DNA of 64,000 bases from Lasiodiplodia sp. COLG20 (Eukaryota > Ascomycota > Dothideomycetes > Botryosphaeriales > Botryosphaeriaceae). The position numbers were made by a program, and so were the translations under genes. The DNA lies in assembly GCA_009801085.1 (NCBI GenBank), contig VNWV01000002.1, positions 1,426,001 to 1,490,000 of the forward strand. Direction: 5' to 3'. The stretch's first letter is position 1, and each line of letters starts with the position of its first letter. Below the pieces are notes generated by a model. That model made no database searches. It saw only the letters and a program-made list of their open reading frames with translations, and was not told the origin of the DNA. This document shows positions 23,968 through 35,895 of this stretch, in pieces.

Positions 23968-24337
23968 ACGTGCGTTTGTATAGGTTTAAAACTCAAAGGT
24001 GAGGCTCCTCGCAGCATTCCTCGCGCTTTCCTTTCTCTCTTTCCGATCTTGGGTGAGATCTGATCAACCAAGATCCAACTTCCCGGCCACCTGGTTCGGC
24101 GAGCGCTTGCCCAAGCAATGGCGAGCTGTCCCTGCCGAAACGGCAGGCCCAGCCTGCCGATTGGCTCCCTCCCTAGATCCAGATGAACCGTCAATAGTTC
24201 CTCTCTTCTCCACATGATACAGTTGTTTGTTCGCCGAAGCCGAACCCGCATACTTCTTCTCTGTTCGGCATCTTGGATATCGTTGGCATCCTCGATACGA
24301 CCGCGCTTGCGGTCGACCGCTCCCTCTACATCTGTCG
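22946..24337. other. Intergenic with A33 homopolymer and uncertain ORFs
   Basis: 3' flank of the protease, then a region where both strands have medium open frames (23157-23582 plus; 23334-23684 minus) of which neither shows a domain. An uninterrupted run of 33 A lies at 23933-23965. The upstream region of the next gene is GC-richer and includes an in-frame extension without an ATG before 24338. Confidence 0.5.
23933..23965. repeat. A33 homopolymer
   Basis: 33 consecutive A bases. No retroelement body is visible next to it and no target-site duplication was seen, so it is best called a simple repeat. Confidence 0.9.
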
Positions 24338-27300
24338 ATGCTATCGCGTGCCTCCAGTGACGCCGGCACACGGCTGCGACACGCCAAGTCAACGTCTTCG
24401 GTCCATTCAAGAGGCAGAAGTGCCGCAGCTGGGCCCTCCGACCCCTTCATCGTCCGAGAGCATGCCACCACCGCTGCTGTGCAGGCATTCGAACGAGCAA
24501 ATGCATTGGACCGCGCCAAACACCGGCCTGAACAAAGCTTGGAATTAGCACGACGCAGAAGTAACGCGAGTAGGGCGTCGCAAGGCTCACACTTCCCGAC
24601 GCGCGGCTCAAGCCTTCGACAGGCTGGAGAAGACAGCGCAGCCAGGCGCCGGCAGTCAACACAGCCTCAACGAATCAGTCTCGACAGGGAACAGAATAGC
24701 AAGCCTAACGCTACAGCGGCACTGGCTGCCACTCCTAAGCACACCATAGCCGAGAGTATACCTACATCTATCGCCTCTGCCCCTCCAATTTCCAGAGACA
24801 TGATTCCGGCTGCATCTCCGGCCATCGCCCCTGCTACGCCGGTACAGAAGCATGTCCGCAAGTCTCGCTCCATGTACACTTCATGGAGCCTTGGAATTGG
24901 AAGCTCTCGCGATTTACACCCAGGTACATTCATGAACAGCAGGCGTTCCAGCAGCCAGAAGGCCAGAGAAAGCAGAGTGCCAGTGACATCAATTAGTGAA
25001 GACGACACAATCCCCCAGACGTTTTCAACAGCACCAGCCTCTGAGGAGATCGCGGCGGCTCGCGATAGAGTGCTGCAAGATTTTCAGAAGAGCAGGTTAA
25101 TAACGCGGCCATCCTTCGTCTTCACTCCTTTCAAGAAGCGCCAGGACAGACAGCCACAGCACCAATCCAGTGCTACTTCCGAGGGAAGTCCCCCGCATGA
25201 GACACCGCCTCTGAGCATTTCGGGACCTGCTATCGCATCTTCAAAGCCTGAGGAGAAACGATCTTTCTCCGGGTCTCTGAAGACCAAACTCAAAAAAGTA
25301 TTTCGCAAGACGTCAAAGCCTACAATCTCCTTACCAGTTCAACAGGTCGATGCGTCACGCGTATACTTCAGCAATTCAATTCAGGCCACGCCAAGGGAAG
25401 CCTCACCTGGCACTGCTACAGTCGCGCCGATGGACTATTTTACTACAACAGAGCCCCCCAGACAGGTATCGCGTCAGCGAACATTGTCAGACGTCTCGCA
25501 CCACTCTCGGGAATCCGGCGATGATCACGATGCAACAGACATCAGCAAATCTCGTGTCACTAGCTGGACAAACTCTTCGGCGACGACCAGCATAAACGGC
25601 CGTGATCCGAAAAGGCTTTCGATTATCCCAGAAACGGAGCCCACATGTGAGAGAAAGCGCAGCGCAGCCTCATTACTGGGTCGAGGCACATTCAGAAAGC
25701 CTGCGAATACCTCACCTGTTGCCAAAGGTCCCGACGCTTTTGATGTATTCTCGGCGTTGAAAAGCAGACTTGAAAAGGCCGGGCTGGACAGCAATCTTGA
25801 TCCAAATCTTTTGCCATCAGGAAATCAAACACTGCATGAAAAGACGGAGCGAGCTATGCTCCCTTCCCAGGTCCGCAACACGTCGGGCGCATCATCCAGA
25901 GTCAGCCGTGCTACCAAGGCAACTATTCGCTCAGTCACCCCAGACGCTTTTGGAAAGTCTCGCTCAAAGGAGCGGAGAGGTGGTGGTCACCAACAATTCG
26001 ACGATCAGGACGATTCAGGTCGCGGGTCACCCGATGATGATGATTCCGGACTTGTTCTCCCTCGCATCCGCCTCCAGCGCGCTGCGAAAGCAACGATACC
26101 CACGCCTGAACAGATGGCGAGACGCAAATGCAAGTCAGAGAGCCGCTGGCAGTCCCAGCTCAACCAGGGCCACTCCCCGGTCTTTTCCAGAAACTTGAAG
26201 CGGGCAATGGCAGGTGTGAACCCTTATGAGCTCACTCGACTCGACTCCTCGCCAAGCCCATCGAAGAGCATTGAAGCTCCTCCACGTACCTCTAGTCGCA
26301 AACCGCAGCAACCTGTCGATATGCTTAATCCGAGCTGGCCTTCAAGAGCCGACATCATGTCGCCCAGCGTCTATTCACGAGACTCTACCGGAGAATCCCC
26401 TGTCAGAAAGGAGAGTGATGGATCGAACTGCGCACCTGGCACCGTAGTCATCGTTTCGAGCCACTCTGCCAAAAGCTACACGTTGGGATCTTCACCAAAG
26501 AAAGACGCCACTATCGGAACCGTTCGTTCAAGCAAGGATTGGAAGAAATGGCTGTCCAAGGAAGTGTCGGAACTTGACCTGAGTCAGGACTTTGACATGA
26601 GCATGACGGAAGAATGGTTGCTGAAGCCCGTTGGGCACCAAAGAGAACATGCAGAAATTGTTGGCGTGGGAGACGGTGATGACGAGGTCGTCATCTTTAA
26701 ATCACGGCCAGCTTCGCACAACTATCCGAATACCCGCCCTGAAAGACTCACTTTGATCGAGCCTAAAGCAGGACCATCTAATCAACCAGAAGCGGGCGAT
26801 ATGAAGTCTGGAGACCATGTCACCAGCGCAAGCACTGGACCACCGCCCAGTGGAGCTGAGGGTCAAGTTGGACTTCGCGGCGTTAAGAGTAGCACCCAGA
26901 AGAGCGAAGTCCTCGCAGAGAAGGACAGTGGAGCTACACAGGTCGAATCGAAGAACAGCAATAGCCCCAGCTCTTCGGGATCCGGCTGCAACACCGATCG
27001 TGAATCAGAATCAGCATCGTCTGCAGAGCCCGAGGAGAAGATACCAGTCAGCAGCCTCGCAGACCAGACCATCCGCACCTCCCGATCCTGCCAGTCCGTA
27101 CGCCGTTCCGCAGGCCGCAGCCACTCCAGTCTCGCCCACTACACCACGTCCGCCGAAGATCCCGTCATGCAGCAACAGCAAAGACCAGCGGCCGTTCCCA
27201 CTTACTCTTCCGCCGAGCCCGCCGCTGCCCCTGCTGCCAATCCGCCCTTCCGCTACCGCCCTGCCGGCACCATCACGCCCTTCTCCCGGCCCCGCTCCGC

Positions 27301-28052
27301 CTTCGACCTCCGCCAGCAGCGCAGCGGCGATCAGCTCCGCCCCACCATACAGCGCAGCAGCCCTACTACTGCCATCCCCATCGCCGCCGGCTCCTCCCTC
27401 CTCCTGCCCCCTCCTCCCCCGCACCACCACCACCCCCACCACCTCCGCCGGAAGCCAGTCGCGGTCGGCTCGCACCGCGGCCGCGGCCGCTTGACGCCGA
27501 GCCCAACGCCCAACCCCAGCATGGAGGGCGACACGGTGCAGATGATCATGCAGGGGCCATACAGTAGCAAGAGCAGCAACAGCGAAGCGGCAGCGGCGCC
27601 ATCCACGCCCCCATGGATCCCGCCTCCGCCGCCATCCCTCGGCCGCGCATCACTTTCGCGTCCACAGCAATGGAACCACCTCCACAACCCCGGCAGCCCG
27701 TCTCCACTCTCCTTGGCAAACAGTCCTTATCACCACCATCCTCACCATCAGCATCATCACCACCACTATCAACAGCACCAACTCTTGACTACCCGCCAGA
27801 GCACGCCGGCCCTGCGCGTCACGCCCAAGCCCAGCTCGATGCGTTTGTATCAGCAGAGCTACGGGTTCAAGGAGAACACGTCGCCCGCCGCCATGACGCC
27901 ACCCGTGACGGCAGCAGCGAAGGAGTTCTTCTTCGGGGCGGCGGCAGCGGAAAACGGTGGTGGTGCTGGTGCTGGTGCTGGTGCTGCGGCGGAGAGCGAT
28001 CGCGGGACGCCGAGTCCGGGCCAGTTGCTTGCTGAGAAGTGGTTGTCGACGA

Positions 28053-28098
<46 letters not shown>

Positions 28099-28216
28099 AT
28101 CCGGTGCTGCGGTGACGCCGCCGGAGGAGAGGGGTGTGGGGAGCGGCAATGGTGCGAAGGGGGAGAGTGGGAGGGGGGCGAGTGGGATGAGTGGTGGGTC
28201 TATGGCGTTCTTGTGA
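24338..28216 (+). CDS. Large disordered Ser/Pro/Gln-rich protein, 1292 aa
   Basis: Single-exon gene for a protein conserved in moulds but without known function, as far as I can recall its type. The frame is open from 24227 without an ATG; I chose MLSRASSDAG at 24338 because it is the first ATG and the following HAKSTSSVHSRG and DPFIVREHATTAAVQAFERA resemble usual starts of this family. Most of the chain is disordered, rich in Ser, Pro, Arg and Lys. A short ordered-looking segment is KDWKKWLSKEVSELDLS, near residue 735. The last ~330 residues are low complexity: Pro runs, His clusters (HHHHPHH), a Gly-Ala run and 14 glutamines encoded by pure CAG. The SPGQLLAEKWL motif near the C-terminus looks conserved. 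A scaffold role is possible but unproven. Confidence 0.8.
28055..28096 (+). repeat. (CAG)14 coding for a polyglutamine run
   Basis: Fourteen uninterrupted CAG codons near the C-terminus of the disordered protein. A pure tract of this kind is prone to length change. Confidence 0.95.
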
Positions 28217-28776
28217 GTGGTAGGTTTCTGGCGTAGGGCGAGGGTGTGGATGGTTGGTTGCTTGGATGATGGGCACGTTGCCTGATGCGGCTCAGTTTCG
28301 TCCCCCCTTGGCTTGTGTTGCGTTGATGTTCGTCTTTTTCTTTTCTTTTTTGCTTCGGGGGCCTGGTTGGAGGTCCCGTTCAAGTATGCTCACTTCAGAG
28401 CTTCGCTTCTCTCTTCTTTGCATATTTTATCTTATCAGCCCTTTTTTCATCTTTCGGAGGCTTTCTCTTGCTTCTCCGATATTCACTGTTTGGCATGCAG
28501 CATACCTCTCTCAGCAACTTCATACGGAAGCGCAAGTAGCATGAAGTTCATGGAGTTGATATAATTCCAATCTCTCTCTTAGGAAAAACATCCTTTATCA
28601 AATCGTTCTTCATTTACGTGTTACCTGTGAGAAAGGAGAGCCAGATCTGAGTGTAAACTATCAATGGGCGGTAATGCGTGCGAGAACCACGGGTCTAGCG
28701 CGGTGGGTGGCAGAGGATCCGAGCCCGCTGTGCCCTACAAACTATGCCGAACTATTGTTCTTGTAGTGACCCACCA

Positions 28777-29088
28777 TCATTTATTCGCCATCGCCGCTAG
28801 CCATTTCATCAGAGGGACTGCCCTTCTTTTCATCACCCAGGAACCTTTGCCCTTTGCCCGTGTCCAAGGTCCTGGTCGGCCGATCTGTGGTGTTCCCATC
28901 AGCATCGATGTGCCATACGCCGAGAAAATGCCCATGACATCTTCATCAATTGAAGCGTCATAGAAATCTTTGTCAGGTGGGGGTTGGGCGGTCGAGGCTT
29001 CTGCCGCTTCTGAATTCCTGAGACTTCCGCCTCCGATAGAAATATCCGGACGCGGAGATGAGCTTTCACTGAAGTATACAAACACCAT
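28777..29088 (-). CDS. Possible small ORF or last exon, 103 codons (doubtful)
   Basis: Starts with ATG on the minus strand and ends with TAA at 28777. The reading DKDFYDASIDEDVMGIF, then basic KGKGSWVMKRR, looks more protein-like than its antisense. An acceptor-like CCAATAG precedes the ATG, so it could be a terminal exon whose upstream exons I could not find. No family recognised. Confidence 0.25.
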   Translation of the reverse strand: MVFVYFSESSSPRPDISIGGGSLRNSEAAEASTAQPPPDKDFYDASIDEDVMGIFSAYGTSMLMGTPQIGRPGPWTRAKGKGSWVMKRRAVPLMKWLAAMANK

Positions 29089-29735
29089 TCAGCTATTGGA
29101 TTCAAATACCCATGCAAGTGGGATGCCTTCCAATGAAAGAAAATCTTGGGAGGGGGGGAGGCCCGATCGTTCTGTCATCGGCATCGCAACCAGCCTTTGA
29201 TAAGGCTACCGGATAGACTGGAGCACAACGACCAGGACTAAACCAAAGAAAGCCCTTAGCAACCGAACGACGAGCACGTTTGTCGCTATTTAACGACTAC
29301 GCCCGTAATCGTCTCTCTCTCTGTCGTCATGGCATTTCGGCGAAAATGAGGAGCGGCGAATGCCAAATGACCGCCCCGTCATCGCGCCGCTAGGGAAACA
29401 CAGGTTATCTCTTGTCAGCCTTATCCCCGAGTGCATGATCCCTGGCACACACAACGTCAAAGCAGCAAGAGGGCAAGGTTGCCCGGCAGATGATGAGTCG
29501 AAATGAAGTGGGTCGACAAGTGAGGCGGCGGAGCTCGGCCTTTGTTGTGTCGCTTGTTGCTTGCTCACTTTAACCATTCATCTCCGGCCATGTTGGAGGG
29601 TCGTCATGTCAAGAAGCAGCAGGTACGGTGAACGCTGCGGATACAGTTCGCTATGGAGATCTGCCCGCGTCGTGGAAAAAGGCTAACAACACTAGCCACG
29701 TCTGCATCGTCATGACTTTGCATACAGATGAGACA

Positions 29736-29763
29736 GCGGCGGCGGCGGCGGCGGCGGCGGCGA
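29736..29763. repeat. (GCG)n microsatellite
   Basis: About nine GGC/GCG units in noncoding GC-rich DNA. Confidence 0.85.
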
Positions 29764-32700
29764 CAGCCGGTGTTGGTGTTGGACGTTGGAGGAGTTTAAG
29801 ATGTCCAACGAACGACAGCCTCGGCTCTTCCTCCGCCGCCAATCGTTTCGGCAGACAAGGATCGATCTCGTTCGGCCAATGGTTTTCAATCAAGTTTCCA
29901 ACGCAGCAGCAGGGATGGGGGGTTGGCAGAGAAGAAGAAGGAGGAGGAGGAGAGCGAGGTCCTGTGTCCTGCACACCATCTTCTCTTTCCCTTTCTTCGC
30001 TTACGGCCATTCCGGACCTTGCTTTGCTTGCTTGCTCAGCCGTTCGCCGCCGCTCTTGCTGGCTGCAACGAGGCTGGAAGCGGAGCAAGGCCAAAAGTCC
30101 GATCATATTCCCCACCGGCGGGCCTTGATCAACAAATCGGGAAGAGGGGGAAAAGCCGTCCTCTGCATCCGGCCGCGACTCCACTCAATCATTGCACTCT
30201 TCCTAATCCTGCCACATCGGCATCTGCCTGGAGGAGGGGGTTGGGGGGCAAAAAAGAGAGGGAGATCTTTGCGCGCGGAATCGGCACCGTCAATGACTGG
30301 CTGCATGACAACCCCGACCGGGACTGTGCAAGCCACCACATATGCATCACGCCCCTACAGCAGCGCGCGGGTTGGCTGGCTGGCATGCAGCAAGACAGCG
30401 AGTCGAGCCGACGCGGGAGGGCTGCAGAAACGAAGCGGCGGCGGCGGCGGCGGTGGCCGCACGGCGCGGCGCGGCACGACACACGACTTGTGTATGGCAG
30501 CAGCATTTGACACAAGGCCGTAACCGAGTAAGTAAGCGAACGTTAGCGCAAAGCTTTTGCCCTTTCCTTTTTTTAAGGCCTGCTACTAGCGATTCTTCGA
30601 TCATCAGCTCGATGGGTATTTTGGAAAAAAGAGGATCCGCATTTATTTCCCCTGGTGCCTCTTTTTTCGAATGATGGCAATTGGAGGACGGAGGAGGGAC
30701 GCGCGCGCGCCCGGAAAACGGACCGAAGCCGTTCCTTCCGGCTCTCCGGCCGCCCGCTTTTTTCCTTGTGTCTCTGGCCCTATACCTGCACTTTGCAGCT
30801 TTTCGTTACCCGGTCCCCACTTTTTTCGGCCGCCTTCTTTCGCAGAGATCCAAGGGTTCGACGGCGGGCGGCGCCATCGATCGCCATAGCGAACCGTCGT
30901 AATACCGGGCTGCTTCCTTCAAGAAGTTTATTGTTTGCCTTGCCTCGCTTGACCTGCTACACCAGAGGAGCGGATCGACGTCCTTCGAGTCGTTTTTGCT
31001 TGTGATGATGGCCTGCTGCTCCGGCGCCCGAGGTTGGAATGCTCCTCCAGCATTGGTTGCGAATGGTTGGTTGTTTGTTTACAGTACGGGAGAAAGTGGA
31101 GAGCACTGCTCTTCTGCGGAGCGAACGAGGGACGAACGGACCACGCGGTTTTCGGCTCTGGTTGCTCTCTTTTTCTCGTCCTACCCTCTCTCTCTGTCGC
31201 CTATCGCCTCTTCCCTCTCTCCTCACCGTAACCGAGCGGGAAGGCGGATGAGCACGTGCCGAAGTAATACGCGGATCCTTGATTGGCCTCGGATACGTCG
31301 AGACTGCACATCACTCCTGGCGGAATAAGGCGACGGGGGGGCGTACGTAAAAGTCGACGACGACTGTCGGCAAGCCGAGTCGTGCCTCGGGAATGGAATG
31401 GGGGGTGGGAACGGGAGGCAGAAAAAAGGGCCGTGGCCGCACTGACCAGCCTCTACGACGACCCTTTGTCCTACGCGAGAGGAGTTAAGGATCGTAGGGC
31501 TTGAGGAGAGGAGCGGAGCGGAAGTGATGACCTCATTGGCGGAGAGATCAGCGCGTACACATACAATAATAGGGAGCTAGAACAGAGGGACAAAAAGCAA
31601 AGGGCAGGTGGCCCAAGAGCAGCAGCGCAGGGTCCACGGTCTGAGACCTCAGGGTCCGGCTGTTGCTGTCATCGATGATGCCGCCGGCTGCAGGTGCGAG
31701 TCTTTCCTACGTCCTTGCGTTGGGAGCATTGATCATATAGAGGAGGAGAGAGAGCAAGAGGGAGAGGGACAAGAAGGAAGGGGATAGCGGAAGCGGGGCG
31801 GGGCGAGGCGAGGCGCGCCATTTTGCGAAGCGGTACCTATTGTACATCTGCTCCGTACATAGTAAGCGGAGGCGTGTCTGGACACGCGGTCCTGAGCGAT
31901 CCAAGGCCCGAAGTCTTCTGCTGACCATTATTCGACCATAGTCTGGCCGCGGAGAAATAAGCAGGTGCTCAGCTACGGTTACACGCGGCTGGGCGAATCG
32001 CCGGAGGAGGATGAGGGCGTGAAGGCACGACTGGCCGGATCGTCCCACCCTCAGGCTGACTGATTGGGCAAATGAGGCTGGCATGCGCGAGCTTGGCTTC
32101 AGGTAGGGCTCGAGAGCAAGCGAGGACGCGGCCATGCCGCTGGGCGCCGGACGCGAATGCTAAGGGCAAAGGGTGAAGGATAGTATGGCACGCACCCAGG
32201 GGTCGGTTGAAGCGCGATGCACGCACGCATCCGGGAGAGGCGGTGGCCTGATTTGCGGCAAGGCGGTGACGGCTTGGGATGGAGGCGAGACTAGCGAGCG
32301 AGCGTCAAGGTGGCGGCCCGCAGGGACTCGCCAGCAGAGACGAGAGATCTGCCTTATCCCCAAGAACTGCAGGCTGGGCGCGAAAGGGGACGGATGCCAA
32401 CGGCAATTTGGATGGATGCCCAGCCTGCGGAAAGCATCGCGATTGACCCCGTGCCCAAAATAAGACAGCACGGCAAAGTTACGATTCAGTAGCCCAACTA
32501 TGTCTTGCCGACTACTCCTTGTTCCTGACCGGCGGTGCGAGCAGTGAAACTGTTTCAGTGCTCGAGAGCCCAATCTTCCTCGTATAGCTGCTATTATCAA
32601 TGATGTCAATGTGTATCAAGTTGGGCCTCCGCAGTATTCCCACCAGGGACCCGCTTCTGGCATCAATCCGGACAACACGGCAATTCTCGGCAGACAGCAA

Positions 32701-33705
32701 CTCGGCATCGTGTTACTAGCATTAACGTTGGACTGCATACGTACGACGCATAGACAGACAGAAAAGCCGAAAAACAAGCGTGCTGGCTCGCCCCATGGCG
32801 CACGAAACATTCACCCTCAAATCCACACTTCGCAGGCTATGCAGGAGGCTGAGCCAGTAGGTCATGAGAAACCAGCCGTTTGGAAGGCGTCCGAGAGGCC
32901 AGATCGAGAGAAGCAGAGAAAATGGTGTCGCACAGACTATGTACAGAGGCCAGAGAAGTCGTTGCACGCGTGGACATTCGCAGTCATTTGTTTTTTTCGC
33001 TGCTTCATAAACTACGGAGTAATCCGGCGTCTTTCCACAAGGAAAGAACTGGGCCAAGGGATGGGTTGTGTGTAACACACATGGACAGGAAAGCAGCGCT
33101 TTCCAGAGCACGGCAACGCAGTCGGTGGTGCGAATGCCAAACTACGATCCATGGGGGTTGGTGGGGTTCCTCCGAGCGGGAGCAAGCAGCAGAACTGGAT
33201 ATCGCCGAAAGCTGATGGTGCACAGAACGAGCAGCAGCCGGATGTCCTGGACAGAAGCAAGGTGTTCCTCCCTCGTGAGACGCCGGACGCTAGTAATCGC
33301 CATATGAACGGTAGACAGAAAAGCAAACAACGCAGAAGCCCCTAAATGAAAAACGCATTAAGTCATGTAGTAGCCATCACTCCATCCCTGTGCACGCCAT
33401 GCGGTAAAAGATGTGGTCCACGGAATCCAATACGGTGGGACGAGACTGAGAAGGACAAACAATCCAGGATGGCTGACCAGGTCTAAATCCGGCTCTGAAA
33501 GGCACCCAAGGAGACTGAGGTGGAACGCACTACATCCAGACTGGCGGCCAGTATCCAGGAAGACAAGGAAGGATTCTTCTTTCCGAATCCGTGGAACAAC
33601 CCTAGACCAGGCAAAGGGCCGGCAAAAGGAAGGCAAGACTCTACAATGCCACAGGGTATGGTAAAAGAAACATCATTTTAGACAAGCAGGCACGCTGGCT
33701 GCAGG

Positions 33706-34748
33706 CTACTGCCGACGACGACGATCGTTAGCTTGAGGGGGCGGCTGCGTGGCTGCTAAGAGGGACACGTTAGTACCGTCTCTCGGCGCCCAGTCCATCC
33801 AGCGGAGAAAGTGTCATGCAAACAGGAACTTACCACTTCTGCTGTCGGCATAGTAGTACTGCTGGGTTGTACTACAGGGAAACTTAGCCAAATCCAAAAC
33901 ATCCGTGGGAATATGATCTTCCATGAAATACCTTGGTTGCGGCGGGGCATACACGCGTTCGGGCGGTGCCGACGTTGACGGCGGGTAGCCGTATCTGGGC
34001 GATTCCTGGTGACCTGAGTAGTGCGGCTCCGGCTCCCTGCCAGGCGGCTGGCTGTATGATCCATAGGACGGGGTTGTCCTCACTTGGCCTTGTCCATATC
34101 CAGGGGCTGGCACATAGTGGGCTCCTTGCTGGGCATATCCTGACTGGGGCTGGGCATAGGTGTAGTCTCCTCCTCCATAGGCACTTTGGGCGGGCGCCCG
34201 GTATCCTGCAGACGACGGGTGGTCCGCGTAAACCTGGGAAGCCGAGGGCGGGGCATACGGCTGCTCCGGGGCCGGCGTACTGGGACCATAGTACTGCCTG
34301 GACTGGTGAGTCCTTGAATCTTGATAGGCAACTGCAGCTTTGTCAGGAGGCTTGGCCATCATCTTTGCATCTCTCGCGAGTGGGCTACCTCGTCCCTGCT
34401 GGACTTCAGCACGCCACCGCTGCGAATCCAGCTTCAAGTCCTGCACCATTTGCTGTGGGGCGACGGGTCAGCGGGCGAACGTAGAACAGCCGAGGGCCAG
34501 CGCGACTCACCGATGTCAGGGTGCGATAAGCAGTGATCCAATATCCTTCAACGCCCTTTAGATGCGGGTTAGCGTGGACGCGCAGAGCGGGCAGCGCTGC
34601 GATGACTGACCTCGTACTCGCCAGTGCCGATGCCCGGCTTGACGAGAGCATCCGGGCCCAGGTAGCGCTGGATGTCAGCGGTGATGACCTCGCGGGCGAT
34701 GCCGTCACCGGGCTGAAACCACTGCCGGGTTGGCGTTGAGCGAGACAT
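33706..34748 (-). CDS. RfeG-like protein, Tyr/Pro/Gln-rich, 283 aa
   Basis: Resembles proteins annotated in aspergilli as putative transcription factor RfeG; the biochemical role is not established. Four exons: 34748-34611, 34555-34511, 34452-33834 and 33755-33706. The last intron has a perfect TACTAAC branch site and the last exon encodes only ATQPPPQANDRRRRQ plus stop. The conserved N-terminus (WFQPGDGIAREVITADIQRY, then GYWITAYRTLTSQMV and DLKLDSQRWRAEV) spans residues 9 to ~75. The rest is disordered: Tyr/Pro/Ser/Gln repeats ending in PRYFMEDHIPTDV and QQYYYADSRS. An upstream in-frame ATG at 34760 has a C at -3, whereas the one at 34748 has ACC before it, so I chose 34748. DNA binding is not shown by any recognised domain. 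Confidence 0.82.
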
Positions 34749-34760
34749 GGTCGATGGCAT

Positions 34761-35895
34761 TAGACGATGGGGATGGTGTTGCAACGAAGGAAAAATTCGC
34801 ACTGATGTCAGCGTCTGAGGGAAGACGAGTGCGACGGCAAGGCTGGCAGGCAGCGACAGGTCCTAAACCAAAAGCAAGTTGCTCCGGCGATCACCTCGGG
34901 CTGAGGAGCGTGTGGGCGGGGGTCCCTCCAAAGAAAGCCAAAGGCACTGGTGGCAGCGAAAGCGGAAGAGGAAGAGGTGAGAGGGCGAGTGCGGGGCTGA
35001 GGAGAGTGGGCAGGTAATATCGTCGCAGCTGTCGGTGAGCGGCGCGTGGCGGCGGCAGGGCTCGCGGCGGACAGGCCAGCTGGTTGCGCTGGGACTTTTG
35101 CGGCTCTGAGCGGGCCTGCAACGGCTGCAATTGGATAAGCCGGGGCGTGGAGCGCGACGGCGGCGGCTCGTCGCAGTAGCAGCACACGGGCGGGCAGATG
35201 ACAGCTAGGCTGGTGCCCAATGCTCTGGTGCTCGCGTGGCCGGGGGGGAGGTGGAGGCAGAGCGCGGGAAATGCGAGAGAGAGTCGCCCTGCGCGGCCGG
35301 CAGCGTGCCTTTTGCTTTATCTTGCACCGTGGTTGCGCCCGGCGATGGATCATGGATGCTGCTGGGCCCATCCACGATGTGGACCTGGCGGGCGCGTTGG
35401 GCAGCGACCCGGCCAGGGCCCAAACACTGACGCCAGCGGCCCTGCACGAACGCAGCTAGCCCGCCCGGACGTCTAGAATTCGCGCGTCAAGCTGCTTCTT
35501 GCGCGCCTGTGGCGGTGAGCCGACCTCCAGCCCGAGTCTGCAGCGAGTCCCCAGCGCCTGCCGGGCCTGACGTTGGGCACAGCTGCAGTCGCTCGTCGTG
35601 GCCTCTGGCAATTAGCCCAAGCGAAGCACGTGTCGGCCTTCCATCGCTATGGACACGCCGTGTCGCGTCGCACTCACACCCTCTGCCCGCCCACACGTCT
35701 CACCAGCGGCCCAAGCCCTGACTAAGAGTAATACGCCCTCCCTATTACGCTGGTGGCTGTATCCCTACAGTGCGCTTACCCGCCACGCCGGGCTTGCCTG
35801 ATATCATCCCGCCGCGAAAGTCACAACCGCCGGGAGCAGAACATCCTACGCCGCGCCTTGCCAAACATGTCCATCGTCCAGCATCGCGGCCGCCT
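34761..35895. other. Intergenic, GC-rich promoter region of the RfeG-like gene
   Basis: No gene seen. Very GC-rich, which creates many random open frames on both strands. Confidence 0.6.

Larger units (their letters stand above)
28217..33705. other. 5.5-kb gene-poor region with GC-rich simple repeats
   Basis: No gene could be supported. It contains (GCG)n-type runs at 29736-29763 and 30435-30453, an alternating GC run near 30698, and GA- and CT-rich tracts around 31180 and 31740. The only stretch with a somewhat protein-like reading is a minus-strand open frame near 28777-29088, listed separately. From about 32 kb onward the open frames on both strands are short and overlap randomly. Confidence 0.5.

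Noticed and set aside
24227..24337. In-frame upstream extension of the disordered protein
   Set aside because: It has no ATG before 24338, and the sequence before that point does not resemble the usual start of such proteins.
29628..30523. Overlapping 110- to 245-codon open frames in three frames
   Set aside because: All depend on a GC-rich triplet repeat, lack domains and contradict each other; none has a credible start or splice structure.
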